Shown here: piece after piece, positions 48,233-61,294 of the stretch
Layout: each line of letters begins with the position of its first letter
Position numbering within the stretch: the stretch's first letter is position 1
Assembly: GCA_009823395.1 (NCBI GenBank)
Contig: CM020510.1
Span: forward strand, 12,776,273-12,840,272
Source: Thamnaconus septentrionalis
Lineage: Eukaryota > Chordata > Actinopteri > Tetraodontiformes > Monacanthidae
Reading direction: 5' to 3'
Length of the DNA: 64,000 nt
Notes under the pieces: generated by a model
What the model was told of the DNA's origin: nothing
The model's input: the letters and a program-made list of their open reading frames with translations, nothing else
Databases searched by the model: none
Translations under genes and position numbers: made by a program

Positions 48233-49809
48233 TAAGATTTAAGTAAACTATAGACACTGTGAACATATTTAGATTAAAGGCCGCCACAGAGTGATCTGTA
48301 GAAAACGCCATATTTTGACTTCCCTGTTTATAATATTTGGCATAAATTGAAAACGATTTAGCTTGTTGCTATAACCAATGCTTTGTTGTATCCTGCACAT
48401 ACATAAAGGAGGACAATGGTAATTGTAAGTAAACCTCCAAGGGTGGAACTAACACTTGGCTTTGGTGGGAGAGATCTCGGCACACCCGTGTGAGACCGGA
48501 ATTTCTAGAGCAAGGAAGTAAGGATGGATTTCCCTCGTTTTTTGGAACTACATTTACGAGACTAGAACACATTTCTCAAGTGAAATATGCATATTTAAGA
48601 AATAATAATTTTGTGTGTGTTCTTGGTGATGCTGACCTTAATTTGAAAACAGCAATTACTTTAAAACAATCAAAAAGAAAAGTATAATGTGCAAAGTGTA
48701 GCAAAAAGCTGTTTACCAATGATAAAATGGGATATGTCCATCTGCAATATGTGTTTTATAATCCTCAAATCTTAAGGGCCGTTCTAAATCTTACACGATA
48801 CTGACTTGCCTATAGAGACAGCTTTCAAGGTGCTATTGCTATGCCTTTTTAGTCTAATATCACTTTATCTAATATTCTCCCTTTTAATGTGACTGAGCTG
48901 CCAAGAATTCAATCATCCATATCCTCCTACCATCTCTGTGAAGATTGCTAGTCTCCCATTTAAATGACAGCCATAAAAAACCTAACAGTGAGTAGAGGTC
49001 AAGTGAGAGGGTGTGACTTTGCCGTGCACGCAGTGAGATAATATACAGGAAACTGTGCAGAAAATCAGATGCAGACTCATGATCCTGATCGCAATGATTT
49101 TATAACGGGGAATGTGAAAGAAGCTGTTTTTCATGTTGTATTTTCATTTTACCATGTTAATGCATAAGTTCAGATGCAAGTGAAACCGAATGCAGTAGCT
49201 GACCTTAATCTACAAACTCAGTTTTTCACAGTTCCTCAATAGTCACAGTAGTGGCTTTTTATGTTCTTTCCATCACTCAATGCGTTCCTGTAGTTACAAA
49301 GGAAAGAGATGTTAATGTCATGGTGTTGGAGGTGAATGAGACTAAACCTAATATGAACACCTTTGCTGATGAGAAAGGGCCATCTAGTGGACAGGAATGA
49401 CAATCAACTGCTACACGACCAGTTCATTCTCTTGCTATTATAGGGGATACCATGGAATTTATCAAACTCCACAATCACTTTTCATTTTAATCACCCTTCC
49501 ATTAAAAATGTATTTGAAGGACAAGGTTTCGTGCTTGAACGATCGCCCATGTGTCCTGTCACGTGGTTCCATTGAATGGCCAGTAGAGGTCCCTCAAACC
49601 TCAATCTCACAAGGAGATGCAGCACTGTGACTAACTTCCTCCAGTACTGCATATGAAGCTCAATATACAATAGCAAAAACTTTCATCAGCAGGATTCCTG
49701 CAACCAACTGCCTTATCTCTTCACAAACACTGAAACTGACTGCTACGACTGACTACTGAGTCTTTCGCAAATGATGGAATAGGAACAAGAGACGTGGTGG
49801 AAAAACCTT
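48233..49809. other. nbea-stard13 intergenic spacer
   Basis: AT-rich spacer between the nbea upstream region and the stard13 3' end. No coding match, RNA gene or strong repeat is seen on either strand. Confidence 0.7.
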
Positions 49810-49826
49810 TTTACATTATGATAGTT

Positions 49827-49832
49827 TTTATT
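49827..49832 (-). promoter_or_regulatory. stard13: Distal poly(A) signal AATAAA for stard13
   Basis: tttatt on the + strand, so AATAAA on the minus strand, 710 nt past the stop. Candidate for the long 3'UTR. Confidence 0.4.
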
Positions 49833-50433
49833 TTTTTTAAAAATGACTTGCACAGTCCAGAATCCTTAGGCAGGGATGATAAAATCAAACCTTATGTCGT
49901 TCTTTTCACAACCATTGGAGGTCAAAGTTGAATAAAATTACACCCACTCATAGGCAATACTGTGGCAAAGTAAAACCAGTTTACAATTTTGTACCGTGTG
50001 TGTTACAGAAAAGCCAACACAATGAATAATCCATATATAGAATATTAACATATGTACTATTAATAATTTGACATATACAATATTTACATGTTGTTCGCAT
50101 GTACAAGTATATTCACACACGCACACATATCTACAGAAATGTGACCCTACATTATAATTATTATAGCTTTAAACCTGACATAACATATAGGCGTATGCTT
50201 CCCAGAAGCATGTAGGTGCTTCAATGTCCTAGACATTTCATATTAAGCAACAACATCATAATACAATTACAGATAATAATTAGCGTTAACAAACGTAGCA
50301 AGGCAATTACAAAATACAATAGGACATTGGCAGGATGATTAATATCCACTGAACTGTGCTCAGAATTGTTTGTTGGCCTCCTCTGTCACTGTGCAAACAC
50401 AGAGGATCTCGAAACAGCTGAACAAACTGTGCT

Positions 50434-50439
50434 TTTATT
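50434..50439 (-). promoter_or_regulatory. stard13: Proximal poly(A) signal AATAAA for stard13
   Basis: tttatt on the + strand inside gcttttatttggg; AATAAA on the minus strand about 100 nt past the stop. Candidate for a short 3'UTR. Confidence 0.4.
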
Positions 50440-50540
50440 TGGGGGCTTGATTCATGCGGTGTCCATGCCAGTTAGAACTAAACCAAAGGCTCAATCTTGA
50501 TCTTGACGACTAGCAGACACACACTTGGCAAGGTCATATA

Positions 50541-50658
50541 TTAAATTTTGGTCTCTGGGCCGTCACTAATGATTGGATGGAAGGAGTTGCGAATCCGGGC
50601 AGCTTCTGCAGCACAAAGGTGGCCAAAGGCCTTGTTGTACCAATCTGGAGTCCTCCCC
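50541..50658 (-). CDS. stard13: stard13 exon 14 (last, with stop)
   Basis: Acceptor ttttttag|GGGGAG at 50660-50659; the stop TAA is at 50543-50541. Encodes GRTPDWYNKAFGHLCAAEAA then RIRNSFHPIISDGPETKI. The final PETKI is specific to STARD13 within the family. Confidence 0.96.
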
Positions 50659-53600
50659 CTAAAAAACACAAAAGTACATAAATACACAAATACAGGGAGG
50701 TTCTAATAGTTTCCTGTAATCACACTAATCTGTAAATGAAATCCTTTCAAAAGAGAGCTGCCTGTGGGACTCACTTCAAGTCCACTCTGCAGATGTGGGT
50801 CAGTCTGGACTTTCCAGAACCGCAGGGCTCTAAAAGGAAGTTGGACTCCAGAACTATGGCTCGCACACCTCCAATAGGAGGACAGTCTTCATGCTCTATG
50901 GACACAGAACTCAAGGAGCAGGAACCCTTTGGCAGGTCTGTCTTCCATGACCTTAAATAAAAATAGATTTAAAATTATATTAAAAATATGTCATTTAAAA
51001 ATAAAATTCTATAATTCCTTCCGACTGTTCTTAGAGAAACACTCACCTGAGAACTACAAAGTCCCTGCTGGGATGAGGCGGCATGCGATTGAGGACGTAC
51101 TGAAATATTTCAGTCTGCTTGTCTAGTGTTTCGCACACCTTCCACTGCAGCAGGTCCACGTCCCACAGGTGGCGCTCTCGCAGCACGCGGTTCAGCACTA
51201 CAGACGGGGGCGCCTCCACCTCTACAGACACTCGCCAACGCCTCAGAGGGTTCCCGTCCCCTACCTGGATGGGAAGACACAGAACTCATGGAGCCACGTC
51301 TGACATTTTGCTTGGGTATTTTTCACAGGTTTTATCCAAAAACTTGAGAATCCAAGAAAAATAGGAAACCAACCTTCTTGTAGTAGAGCTCTGTGTTGTC
51401 AGAGCTGCTGCAGGACACCCAGTATTTGGACTTTTCTCGGGCCTCTTTAAGAAGGTTCTGAAGTCTCCCCTCCATATGAGTTGGGTACGTCCCATCATCA
51501 TCTTCCAGCTGCTTGCACAGCTCGCCAAGCGTGGATGCGTGCAAGTCGGCCTCCACGTATGAGTTACGCGACTGGGTAACCATCTCGTGAGGGATCTGAT
51601 GGGTGCACAAAATCATGATGTGAGACTGACAGCAGGGGTACACACACAAGAAGGTGGGGGGGTGGAAATATTGCACCCAGCCTTCTAAGTCTTGCATCAT
51701 CTCATCTGCAGGTTCTTCTACCTCAAAGAGACGGTTGCACTCCACAATCATGTGGGCGAGGCCCTGTGTCGCTGCCAAGTTTTCATTCAGATCCTTCTGG
51801 TCTGGTCTGCCAGTGGCATACTTCTTCTGCATGGCTCTGGAGGATTGTCAGGAGTAGGGAGAAGAAGGGAAAAAAAAGAAGCATTGTTAGGCCAACGTAG
51901 TGCCCCGGTCAACAACCCCCACCCAAACACGGAATACAAATCCTCCCCCAACTCTGCAGGAAACCCCTTTGATCCATTTAAAAACATTTTCAACGCTGTA
52001 GATTAGAGAGCTTTGTTTGTGCACGGCATGATCTCATTAAACTCAGAGCTATAAAAAAAACTGGCCCAAAAAGAGAAATCTCAAAATACCCCCAGGGATG
52101 AGCAAACTCTGTAACCTATTTTGCATCCCACTTTGCAGAGCCAGAAGCGATGGCAATCATGGCTGGGTTAATAGAATACACGCCATGTCTTGTTGTCAGT
52201 TTATTGTTTTGTTTTTTTTTTTTGTTTTCAGATTAATTTGTGCAGACGCAGACGGGCAGAAAATGTAACCCAAAGAGGGCAGAAAAGCCAATTACTTTGG
52301 CGAGAGGTTGTCCTTCTTGAGGATGTTGAGATGAAAAAGCGAAGGGGCCAAGCACACAGCGATGTTCATGGGCGTCATCTGGTTCTCCTCCACGGAAGAG
52401 GTGACGTCACTGAGGAAGCAGAGCAGCGTCTGGAGCACCTCCCTGTTTTCATCCGACATCAGCATGATGGCCGCCTGGACGGCCTGCAGCCTCTGGTCCT
52501 TTGGCACGTCTACAAGAAGTGCACGTGGTGTCAAGTTTCACTTCACCAAATTTTGGAAATCGCATATACAAAAGCCAAGAATGTTGTCACAGTTTAAACA
52601 TAATTGGGATAATTGTCATGTCTTACATTGGTAGATGTGGAGGAAGGTTTCGCCCAGCTTGCTGGTGAGCAGAGGCTCGGGAAGATCCCTGAAAAACTGC
52701 TTCACCATGTCCGCCACATCATAGGCGGACTGGTCCTCGTAGTTCACATTGTCCGGAGAAGCCTCATTCATCTGCCTGAGAGCCTGAATTCGAGACTTCA
52801 CCCCCGATTTGCGAAAAAGACCCACCTGCAGGCAAAGACAGAAGAGTGGATGTTAACCTGACTAGTGGTAGCACATGTAACTAGGTTGCACAGCATTTCT
52901 GCTCATTGTGTTGCTATCGCATTACTATCGCATTACTATTGTACCTTCCTCATAGCCTGTGAAAGTAATTGTGTGTTGAAACTTTACCCTTACTTTACTC
53001 CGCATAACACGTTAGATAAACCAGAGCTGTGTTACATCACACATGGAAAAAAAGTGGCCGAACTACTCAGCGCAGTGACCAACCTGGTCGAGGCACTGGC
53101 TCCTCAGGTACCGCAGGGCCTGCTGCAGTCCAAGGGGCAACGGCTGCCCGGAACGCTGAACATGCACAATGAGAGGCACTCCGAAAACGTTCTTGTCCTT
53201 GTAGTCCGGTACCTTCATTCTCTTCATGAATTTTGGCACAGACCTAAGAGAAAACAAGTGATACAACATGAATTTTATTCCCTCTGTGCTGCTCCAGAAC
53301 AGTTCCTTGGATTAGACAATACCACTCATCACCAGTGATTGAGTGATTGAAATTTAAAATATCCCTTTGAAAGATCTTAAAAGGGTTTTATTAAATGTTT
53401 TGGGTGGCATGACAATTCAAGCAAATACAGTACAGGCTAGTTGAACGTATTTTGTACTATGTTCTGTTAGTAATGGGCAAAATAATTAAAAGATGTAGCT
53501 AGACACTAACTAGATCTTTGTCACTTAGGTTACTTACCACGTCCATCCGTGCTTATTTGACAAGGAGTACTTTTCCATGATTGCGGTTAAGCGCAGGAGA

Positions 53601-56600
53601 GAGAACTTCTGTAACAAACTGAGCTGGCCTGCCGACTGGTTGGTGATCTGCAGGGATGCCACCGAGTGACTTATGCGATTGGAGATCTGAAAGCTGGGCC
53701 ACCGCAGCCTGCCAGCATTCAAGGAAAAAGGGGCACAGAAAATCACAGGTTTAAAGTCTGTTTAGAGAAGCTTAAGGATGCAGTCAAGTCAAATGTTTCA
53801 TTCTGAGTCTTACCGATTGGTTCTTGTGAGAGAAGCCCCCACTCCCGAATCCCTCCTTTCCCTTAGTCTTGTCGATTCTGTTTCAGCAAGAGATATTTTG
53901 TCTCTGTCGGCATAACTCGGTGCAGTCTGGGCTTCCGAGACACAATTTCCTTCAAAGTCTAATGTGATCTGACTGGAGGACTGGAGGCCAACTTTATCAC
54001 TCCTCTTGCTGTCCACCTGTGGTGCCCCTTCCCCGCCTGGCAGCACGTTCTGGCACCAGTGGTCCACGATCTGCTGTAGGCCGTTGACATGCAGCAGGAT
54101 GTCATCCAGGTGGGGAAACAGGTCTTCCTTCTCCAGGTCGATAAGGTCTCCAGTGCTGGCATACAGGTGCGATCCAGGGACGTTGTCGTAGACGCTGATG
54201 CGGCTGCCTCGGGTGCAGCACTGGGTCACGGGCCTGGGCTCCTTACTGCAGGAGATCAGAGCAGAGTCCAGGTCCATGCTGCCCGTGTGCCAGTTTATGG
54301 AGGAACCATTGGTCGGGGACAAGCTCTCGATGGACAAGGCCTTGGGGAAGGTCCCCGGCTTGTGATCTCGGGGGATGTGCACAACCAGGTCTTCATAGGA
54401 GCAGAATTCATTCCTGCGGTTTTGCTCCGTGATCTTGTTGGATTGCGTGGTGGTGGAGAAGACGTCCACATCCTCGAGGTACATGCCACTGCGCTTGTGG
54501 TCAGCCCGGTGAGCCTTGCGCTCCTTCAGGCTGGGGGTGCTGACGGCGCTGCCACTGGAGTTGCTACCGCCTTCACTGCTCGACTGGGAAGGCACAACTT
54601 TTTCGGAGAGCATCTCAGGAGTGCTGCCATTTCTGTCGATGATCTCAACGCAATGCAGCGTCTTCAGGGCTTGGGCCTCCTGCTGGAGCACAGGAGTGCT
54701 AATGTCCAAGGGTTTGCGTCCCCTTCCCAGAGTTCCCCTGGAGCGCAACGTCTCCATGCGCCTCAGGAAGTCTTTGGCGCGGATGCGGCTCATCTTGCCG
54801 TGTTTGTGAGCCGCCGAGTTGTAGCGGGCAATCTCGTTGGGGGCGTGGTGCGGCATGGTGACGGAGGTGCCGTCTGGCATTGCCGCTGAGTCAGAGCCAG
54901 TGCGGTTGGAGCAGTCCGAGTCCTCGGTGCTGAGGCCCAGCCGGTGGCCGCTGCCTCCGCTGCTCTCGCTGTGCAGCGACGAGACCTCGGGCTCACTGAG
55001 GTCGGTCAAAACACTCTCGCTGCTGGTGGTGGTTTTTAAAGGGCCGTCATTCCTGGAGGACTGAGCCTCCTCGTGATTCCCCAGCAGGGTGTCGATGTCC
55101 TGTAACCTGGACCAGCGGCGGCTGCTCCACTCAAAGGTCCATTTGTCGCTGATGGCAAACAGGTCTTCTTCATCAGAGTCTTCACTCTTTGGGGAGAAAC
55201 ATTATTGATAACTATACAGGATTTTTTAAAGTCCCATACTGTAGGACAGAACAAAACCAAAAAATACAAAATGCAAATAATTTACATGTAATGGATGTAC
55301 ATTACCAGCCAAAGGTTTGGACACACCCTAATAATTTAATGTCTATTCTTTCATTCTTATGACTATTGACATTGCAGTTTCTCACTCAAGGCATCAAAAC
55401 TATGTATGAACACAAATGGAATTATGTAAGAAACAGTAAAGTGTAAAATAACTCAAACACGTTTTATATTTACGGTATATTCTTCAAAATAGCCACCTTT
55501 CATAAAAAGCATATTTAGTTAATTTGCGTGGTTTTCTTTGCTGCATAATTACATATATCTTGCTCATATATTTGATGTCTTCAGTATTTATCTGCTGTGT
55601 AGAGATTGTTGTAAAGATAAAAAAAAAAAAAGTCCATGAGAAGGTGTGTCCAAACTTGTAGTGTAAATAATGCACTATTTTTTAGCATTTAAAAATTGAA
55701 TTGAAATGACAAATTGATTTTGATGATGTAACATAAAAATAATCCTTTCTAAGTTTATCAGCTTCACTCATCCTAAGAAAGAGAAGAATTTCATTAGGTT
55801 TCCTTGTTAGCTTCCATGAAGGATATGCTGCAAAAATGAGCTGACAAGTGAACCAACAATCATTCATCATTACGAATGCCATCAACAGCTAAATAAGTTA
55901 GACAGGAAATAGCTGGAGGATGGGCTCTGCACAGAATTAATAATATTAATCAGTCTGTCTGTTATGTCACACCAGACACATGATTAAATTCACTCCAAGG
56001 CGTTCCTATAAATAGACCGATGAGGGGGAAAAAATCCTACAAAGGCAGCAAAGTCATCAGGCTACATTCCAAACATGGAACTCAAAGGGCTTTACAACAA
56101 AGGCTGAATCTCAAATTTCATAGAATCCGGGTTAAAGGGATGAGGGCAGATTATGTATTACATGGGCTGCTGCAGGGAAGCATTTCTCTGAATGGGTTCA
56201 GGTTTTACCCTTTGCAAGGTGTTTTTCGGTGTTGCATCACATGAATGACACAAATACACGCAGTTTCCCTTGCAGTTTTCATACAAAACAAAAAACACCA
56301 TTGTGTCTTACTTTCTTCTTCGGAAGGTGCACGTCAAGTTTCATAGAAGCACATTTGTTCAAGGTGTTGAGTCGTCTGAAAGAAAGACAAAAAAAAGGCC
56401 ATTGGATGAAACTATTCAAAACAAAGAACACACCAGAATAGAGCGCTCCAAATATAAGGTCTATTATCCAAGCATCAGTTGAATCTTCATCCTGCTTGGA
56501 TGCAAAACCAGACTCAGGGAGAAATGTGGTTTGAGTGTTGCGCAATTAACAAAACCAGCTGACACCGGTAATTGCCGGCTGCTGCCGTATCATTTTGTTA

Positions 56601-59600
56601 GGAGTGGATTTCAAGGTCCTGGTGCCTAAGATCTGGTGGCATCGAATAGTAAGAATAAGAATTGCAAACAATGCCAATGTTAATTCCCATTAATCCTATA
56701 GTCACAATTGATCTCACACCTTATCAGTAAATGAAAACAAAACAATAATTTATTTTAGTGACTTTGTTAAAGATATGTTTTGTATTCCATTATTTATCAA
56801 AATGATCCCTTTTAATTTGACAGACTGGGCCTTATAAGATGTAGCTTGGAATGTTTCGCAGTATGTATATAATAATATCTAATTATTTTCTGTTGCTAAA
56901 TTTGGATGTTAACCAATATAAACAGAACATTTAAGTGGTGATTTCTATGCATTTGCCAGCCCAACGCACAAATGTGATGGCAGTTCATACTTTGCACAAG
57001 AGCAGCATGAAAATGTCGAAAACAAAGTCTTGAGACGTCACAGCAGCTGAGGGTTAAGACTTCAAGAACCCTCCCTGCATGCTGCAGATGATAGGGGTCG
57101 GCCAAACAAGCCACACGAGACATTCTCATGATTGTTTCTCCAGATAGTGGTGGGACCCAACTGAAGACAGGAATTCGAGGCTCGGGGCGCTTTATTCCGC
57201 CGGTCAGGAGAGCTTTGAGCGCGGTAGCTAAAAATGGGAGGCGGCTTAGCCAGGGATCAGGAAGACCACTTACAGACATGAAATATCCCAGTTTGGCCTC
57301 TATTAGGACACCCACAGCATGCCGGCTGTTTCTCATAATTGCACGCGAGCGCTGTAATGAACGAACTACAAAGCCACCCTTGTGTTACCATAGCGATGGC
57401 GGGAAGTCATGGGCAAAATCGCTTTGGAGGTGGAACTGTTTCCAATTGTTTCCAATTCACTCCGTGGCTAGTTCGGAATGTAGATGAGTTGCTTTAGGCT
57501 TGTTTGGAGTCGCAGCATATTGAGACGTAAGAGGCAGCCTCTCTTTTTCAATCTCTGAGGACGGTCGCCATGGTTACAGCGGCCAGAGAAGTGCTGTTGT
57601 CGTCCCGTGCGCTATACAGTACATGAGCATACTTCCGCTACAAGTGCAGGATGAGAACCCTCTTGTTGTGTTTGTTGTTATTGTTTTCGGCTCAATACAC
57701 TTATTTTCTTGATTTCCATGAAGGAAACACAACATTCTCTGAGTCCAGTTTTGTCAGGACAAAGTTTAAAGTATCAATGTGAAGAGAGTACCTGTAGGCT
57801 TCCTGCTAATTCACCCGGGAAAGTCTTTTAAGGTAACTTCACCCAAAAAATTCCAGACTATATATCTAACTATTCCCGTCTTGAAAACAAAATTTGTTGT
57901 ACTTTAATCACTGATTCATTAAATTAAGCTAATGTTACTGCAGTATGAAAAATGTAGCAAAATTTTCAATTCAGTGATCCACTTTATTGCTTTTTATAGA
58001 TTTCATTTCATATGAGATGGCTTTAAAATCTTGCTTTCAACATTTTTCAACCAATTATTGCAAGGAAATGATCCTTTACATGAAGCAGGCTGACTCAGGG
58101 ATGAGCCCCTCCTTCCAGGAAGTGTAAAACAAGCGTTGCGTTACCTGCACAGAGGCTCCACGAGGTCTCTGTCCAGGAAGTCATGATCTCTTTTTACGGG
58201 CGATATGTCAATGGGGAACTGGGAATCTGAAGGAGAAAATAGACAAACAGAAAGAAAAACAACAGTTGACATCTGGAGTACACCGTTATCTTCACGTTTT
58301 AAAATGCACAAGACAGACAGAAACACAGAAATATGTGGAAACCACGGCGTCGCGCTCGTCCTCCATGTGATGCTAACCAGAAGAGACAGAATATTCCTAA
58401 ACATCAGCGCTCAGGCTTGTGCAGGCATTACGTTTTGCTCTGGGTATGGCCCCCCCCTCTTACATAACACCAGACTCCGACCAGACCGCCTGAATTTGAC
58501 ATTCCACCGCATTTATGAGGAGCTCTTAACTTTTTTTTTTTTTTTTTTTTACATGAAAAGCAGAAGCAGCAGCGGATGCATGGGCTTTAACGAGGCTCTA
58601 TCCGTCCGTCAGGGCTGAAGACAGACATTATGTAGGCTTTGAAACACGTTACTAATAAATCCCACTTGTTAAACACGAGGCCTGACATCCATTTGAAACT
58701 CATGTAGTCTGCGCAAACAATCCGACAGCCATCACGTCGCTACAATTATGGACAAATATTTTGCATCGAAATGTGGACTTTGCGAAGACATCTGAGGAGG
58801 AGGAGCATCTTTTACGCCTCAGTAATTCCATCTAATGCCGTGACTTGAGTCTTGAGGCATTCATTTGGTAACTCAAGATGACTTTGACGTTAAAAGCAGC
58901 TGATGTTTTTCAAACTGATTTTCTTTTTCATGCATCTCTATGGATATTTTCCCCTAATCCCTGCAGCTCATAAACATGTTTTTGTGTACTGTAGTGAGGG
59001 ACAGTTGAGAGACCACACAAAACTTTCCTTAAAACATTTTGAAGGAGAAAACAAAGGTAAAACAAATCCCGTCTTTTGTGCATTTACAGTAATTGCCATA
59101 TTTTGAGCAAAAAACATTTTCCCTCTTTGTGACGAATCTGTGTGGGAGCTGGAAAAGCGCCTCTATTACCTTCAAAGAGCTGAGCATACTGGGGAAATCC
59201 TGCCGCCCGCAGCCAGTCACACGCCTCTTTCGCCTCGATTTCTGCAAGACAACAGCACGTGTTCAGAAGCAGGAAAAAGAAAGAGAGACATTTATCTACA
59301 TTAAGTAACCTGCCTATTTCCCCCCATTAAGAATAACACTGAAGCATTAGACAAAGCTGTGAAAACCCCTCCTGCCAGTATGACACAAACACAGCAGCCT
59401 TGTTGATGGTCAGCCTTGAGCGGGACTCAAACTGTAACCCTCTCTGTTTGATTTTTTTTTTTCTCAGATAACGTGTTGATGACCCTGCTGGTCAATCTGT
59501 CCAGGTCGGTGGGGTAAAGGTATCACTGTTTATTTATATTGAAAAAAAAAAAACAGTCCATAAAGTAAGTTTTTTTCTCGTTTTGTTTAAGAAAACAAAT

Positions 59601-61203
59601 TTGGTATGATGTAACAGCAAGCAAGCCTTTTGCTACAGGGTAAAACACGTGAAACATAAAGCACCAGAGAGGCCGCAAGATAAAAATCAAAAAAGATTAA
59701 AATTTGAGGAAAGGTAACAGAAATAAACTTTTGGAAGACAGTCAACAGCCCTTTTTCCACTGCAGGAACTTTTTTCATTTGCCCAGGTTTTTTTTTTTTT
59801 TTAAAAAAACAAACCATTGGGGCATTTTCCACCGAAAATTACCTGAGCATAAAACTTTCCCTCAGCCCTCAACTTTTCTTAAACGTGGAAAAGAAGGACC
59901 TAGTGGCAGGGAAGGACTTTTCTGATTCCCCAAATCTCTTGAGAGGTGGAGCTGTACCCAGAAGAATGCTGATTGGTGGAAATCACTTGCATTGTTCGGC
60001 GTTTGAGTTTAACCGCCATGTTTAAACCAGTGTGCGTCTACAAACACATTTATTTCTTGTTTTTGTTTTTCTGTTTGAACATTTGAAAAATGGAACAAAT
60101 GATGAAATGCCTCAAGAAATTGATGGACGACGAGGCTTTTTTGGGCAAACAGATCAGTGAGGACAGTCAGCAGGATCTTGCGTTGGAAAGCAACTTGAAA
60201 TTAAAAGTTTATGGAAGGATAGCTGGCAGAGATAAATGTAGGCACATATGAAAGAAAAATGATGTTTGACGAGAACTCGAGCGAGGTTCCAAGAAGCTGA
60301 AGGACCACAACAGTGGCAGCTTCACCACCAAACGTCATCAGCCTGAAACAAATTTTCCACTTCTTTGATGTTTCGGTGGAAAACGCAAACCACACTGATT
60401 ACCACCAAGGTTTTTTTAACTCAGGTAAATCAATTCCTGGAAATAAAAGTCCTTGGAAATATGGTAAAGGCTCTGACGAGGCAGCACGTTAACCCCGGGG
60501 CGAGTGTGATGCAGGGCAGAGCGACTCGTCTGTGGGCTGCAGAGCCGCTGATGACAGCAGGAGGAAACAGACCGTTGACACCTTTCTATTAATGCTAATG
60601 GGGCCAGGTGTCATTTGTCACCTCTGCCAGACGCACTTTCTGACAGAGCCGTGTTAGAGCATACAGTCAGCTTCACTCTGACAGAGATTGCAAAGCTTGG
60701 TTTAATAAATAGGTCATGAAAAAAAATGACTGCAGGGGAGCGAAATACTAACTAGTTTTCCCCCCAGTCACCGAAAAATATACTTTTTAAGGTCACCAAA
60801 CTGAGACTCTGACAGAAATAAGTGACTTTTTCGGCAGCTGAACATCACCACAATTAATAAAATTATTATAATGACAATAATAAAGCCACAAAAATGATAA
60901 CATCTTGCAACTCCACCTTGGATGGACACAAACAGCTTTGTCAATTACGCGAATCAACGAGTGAATAAATCCCTTTGTTAAAACATTTACAGGAGTTAGA
61001 AACAAGTCAGCCGCAGCTGTGAGAAAAGAATTAGAAAAAAATAAGCGAAAACTCAGAGCCCATCTTGCATTGCAAAACTGAATTTATCATGCCTTACCAG
61101 TCAAGTGCCTTTAACGGAGCTTATTTCCTTCCCCACCGGCCTCTCTCACACACACGCACACACCTGAGCGGGAGCCTCCAAGTACAGCAAAAACATACAC
61201 ACT

Positions 61204-61294
<91 letters not shown>

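Larger units (their letters stand above)
49810..50540 (-). other. stard13: stard13 3'UTR
   Basis: Sequence downstream of the stop codon at 50541-50543. Two AATAAA poly(A) signals read on the minus strand: 50439-50434 (about 100 nt after the stop) and 49832-49827 (about 710 nt after it, followed by an A-rich stretch on the transcript strand). The UTR therefore probably ends near 50415, near 49810, or both. Confidence 0.5.

Noticed and set aside
51332..51832. 166-codon continuous frame read as one exon
   Set aside because: The family alignment shows two exons (51722-51836 and 51374-51595) with GT-AG boundaries; the middle 42 codons have no counterpart in the family. Kept as a retention candidate only.
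54089..54889. 266-codon open frame on the + strand inside stard13 exon 5
   Set aside because: It is exactly antisense to a coding exon with strong family matches on the minus strand. Long antisense frames are expected over GC-rich coding sequence, and its translation has no recognisable domain.
53810..55009. 399-codon frame taken as a complete gene with its own start at 55009
   Set aside because: It is only part of stard13 exon 5. The codon at 55009 is TTG (Leu 138), not a real start, and the frame continues to an AG acceptor at 55187.
57128..57487. 119-codon + strand frame in stard13 intron 3
   Set aside because: No domain or splice structure; probably a by-product of a CpG-rich regulatory-like segment.
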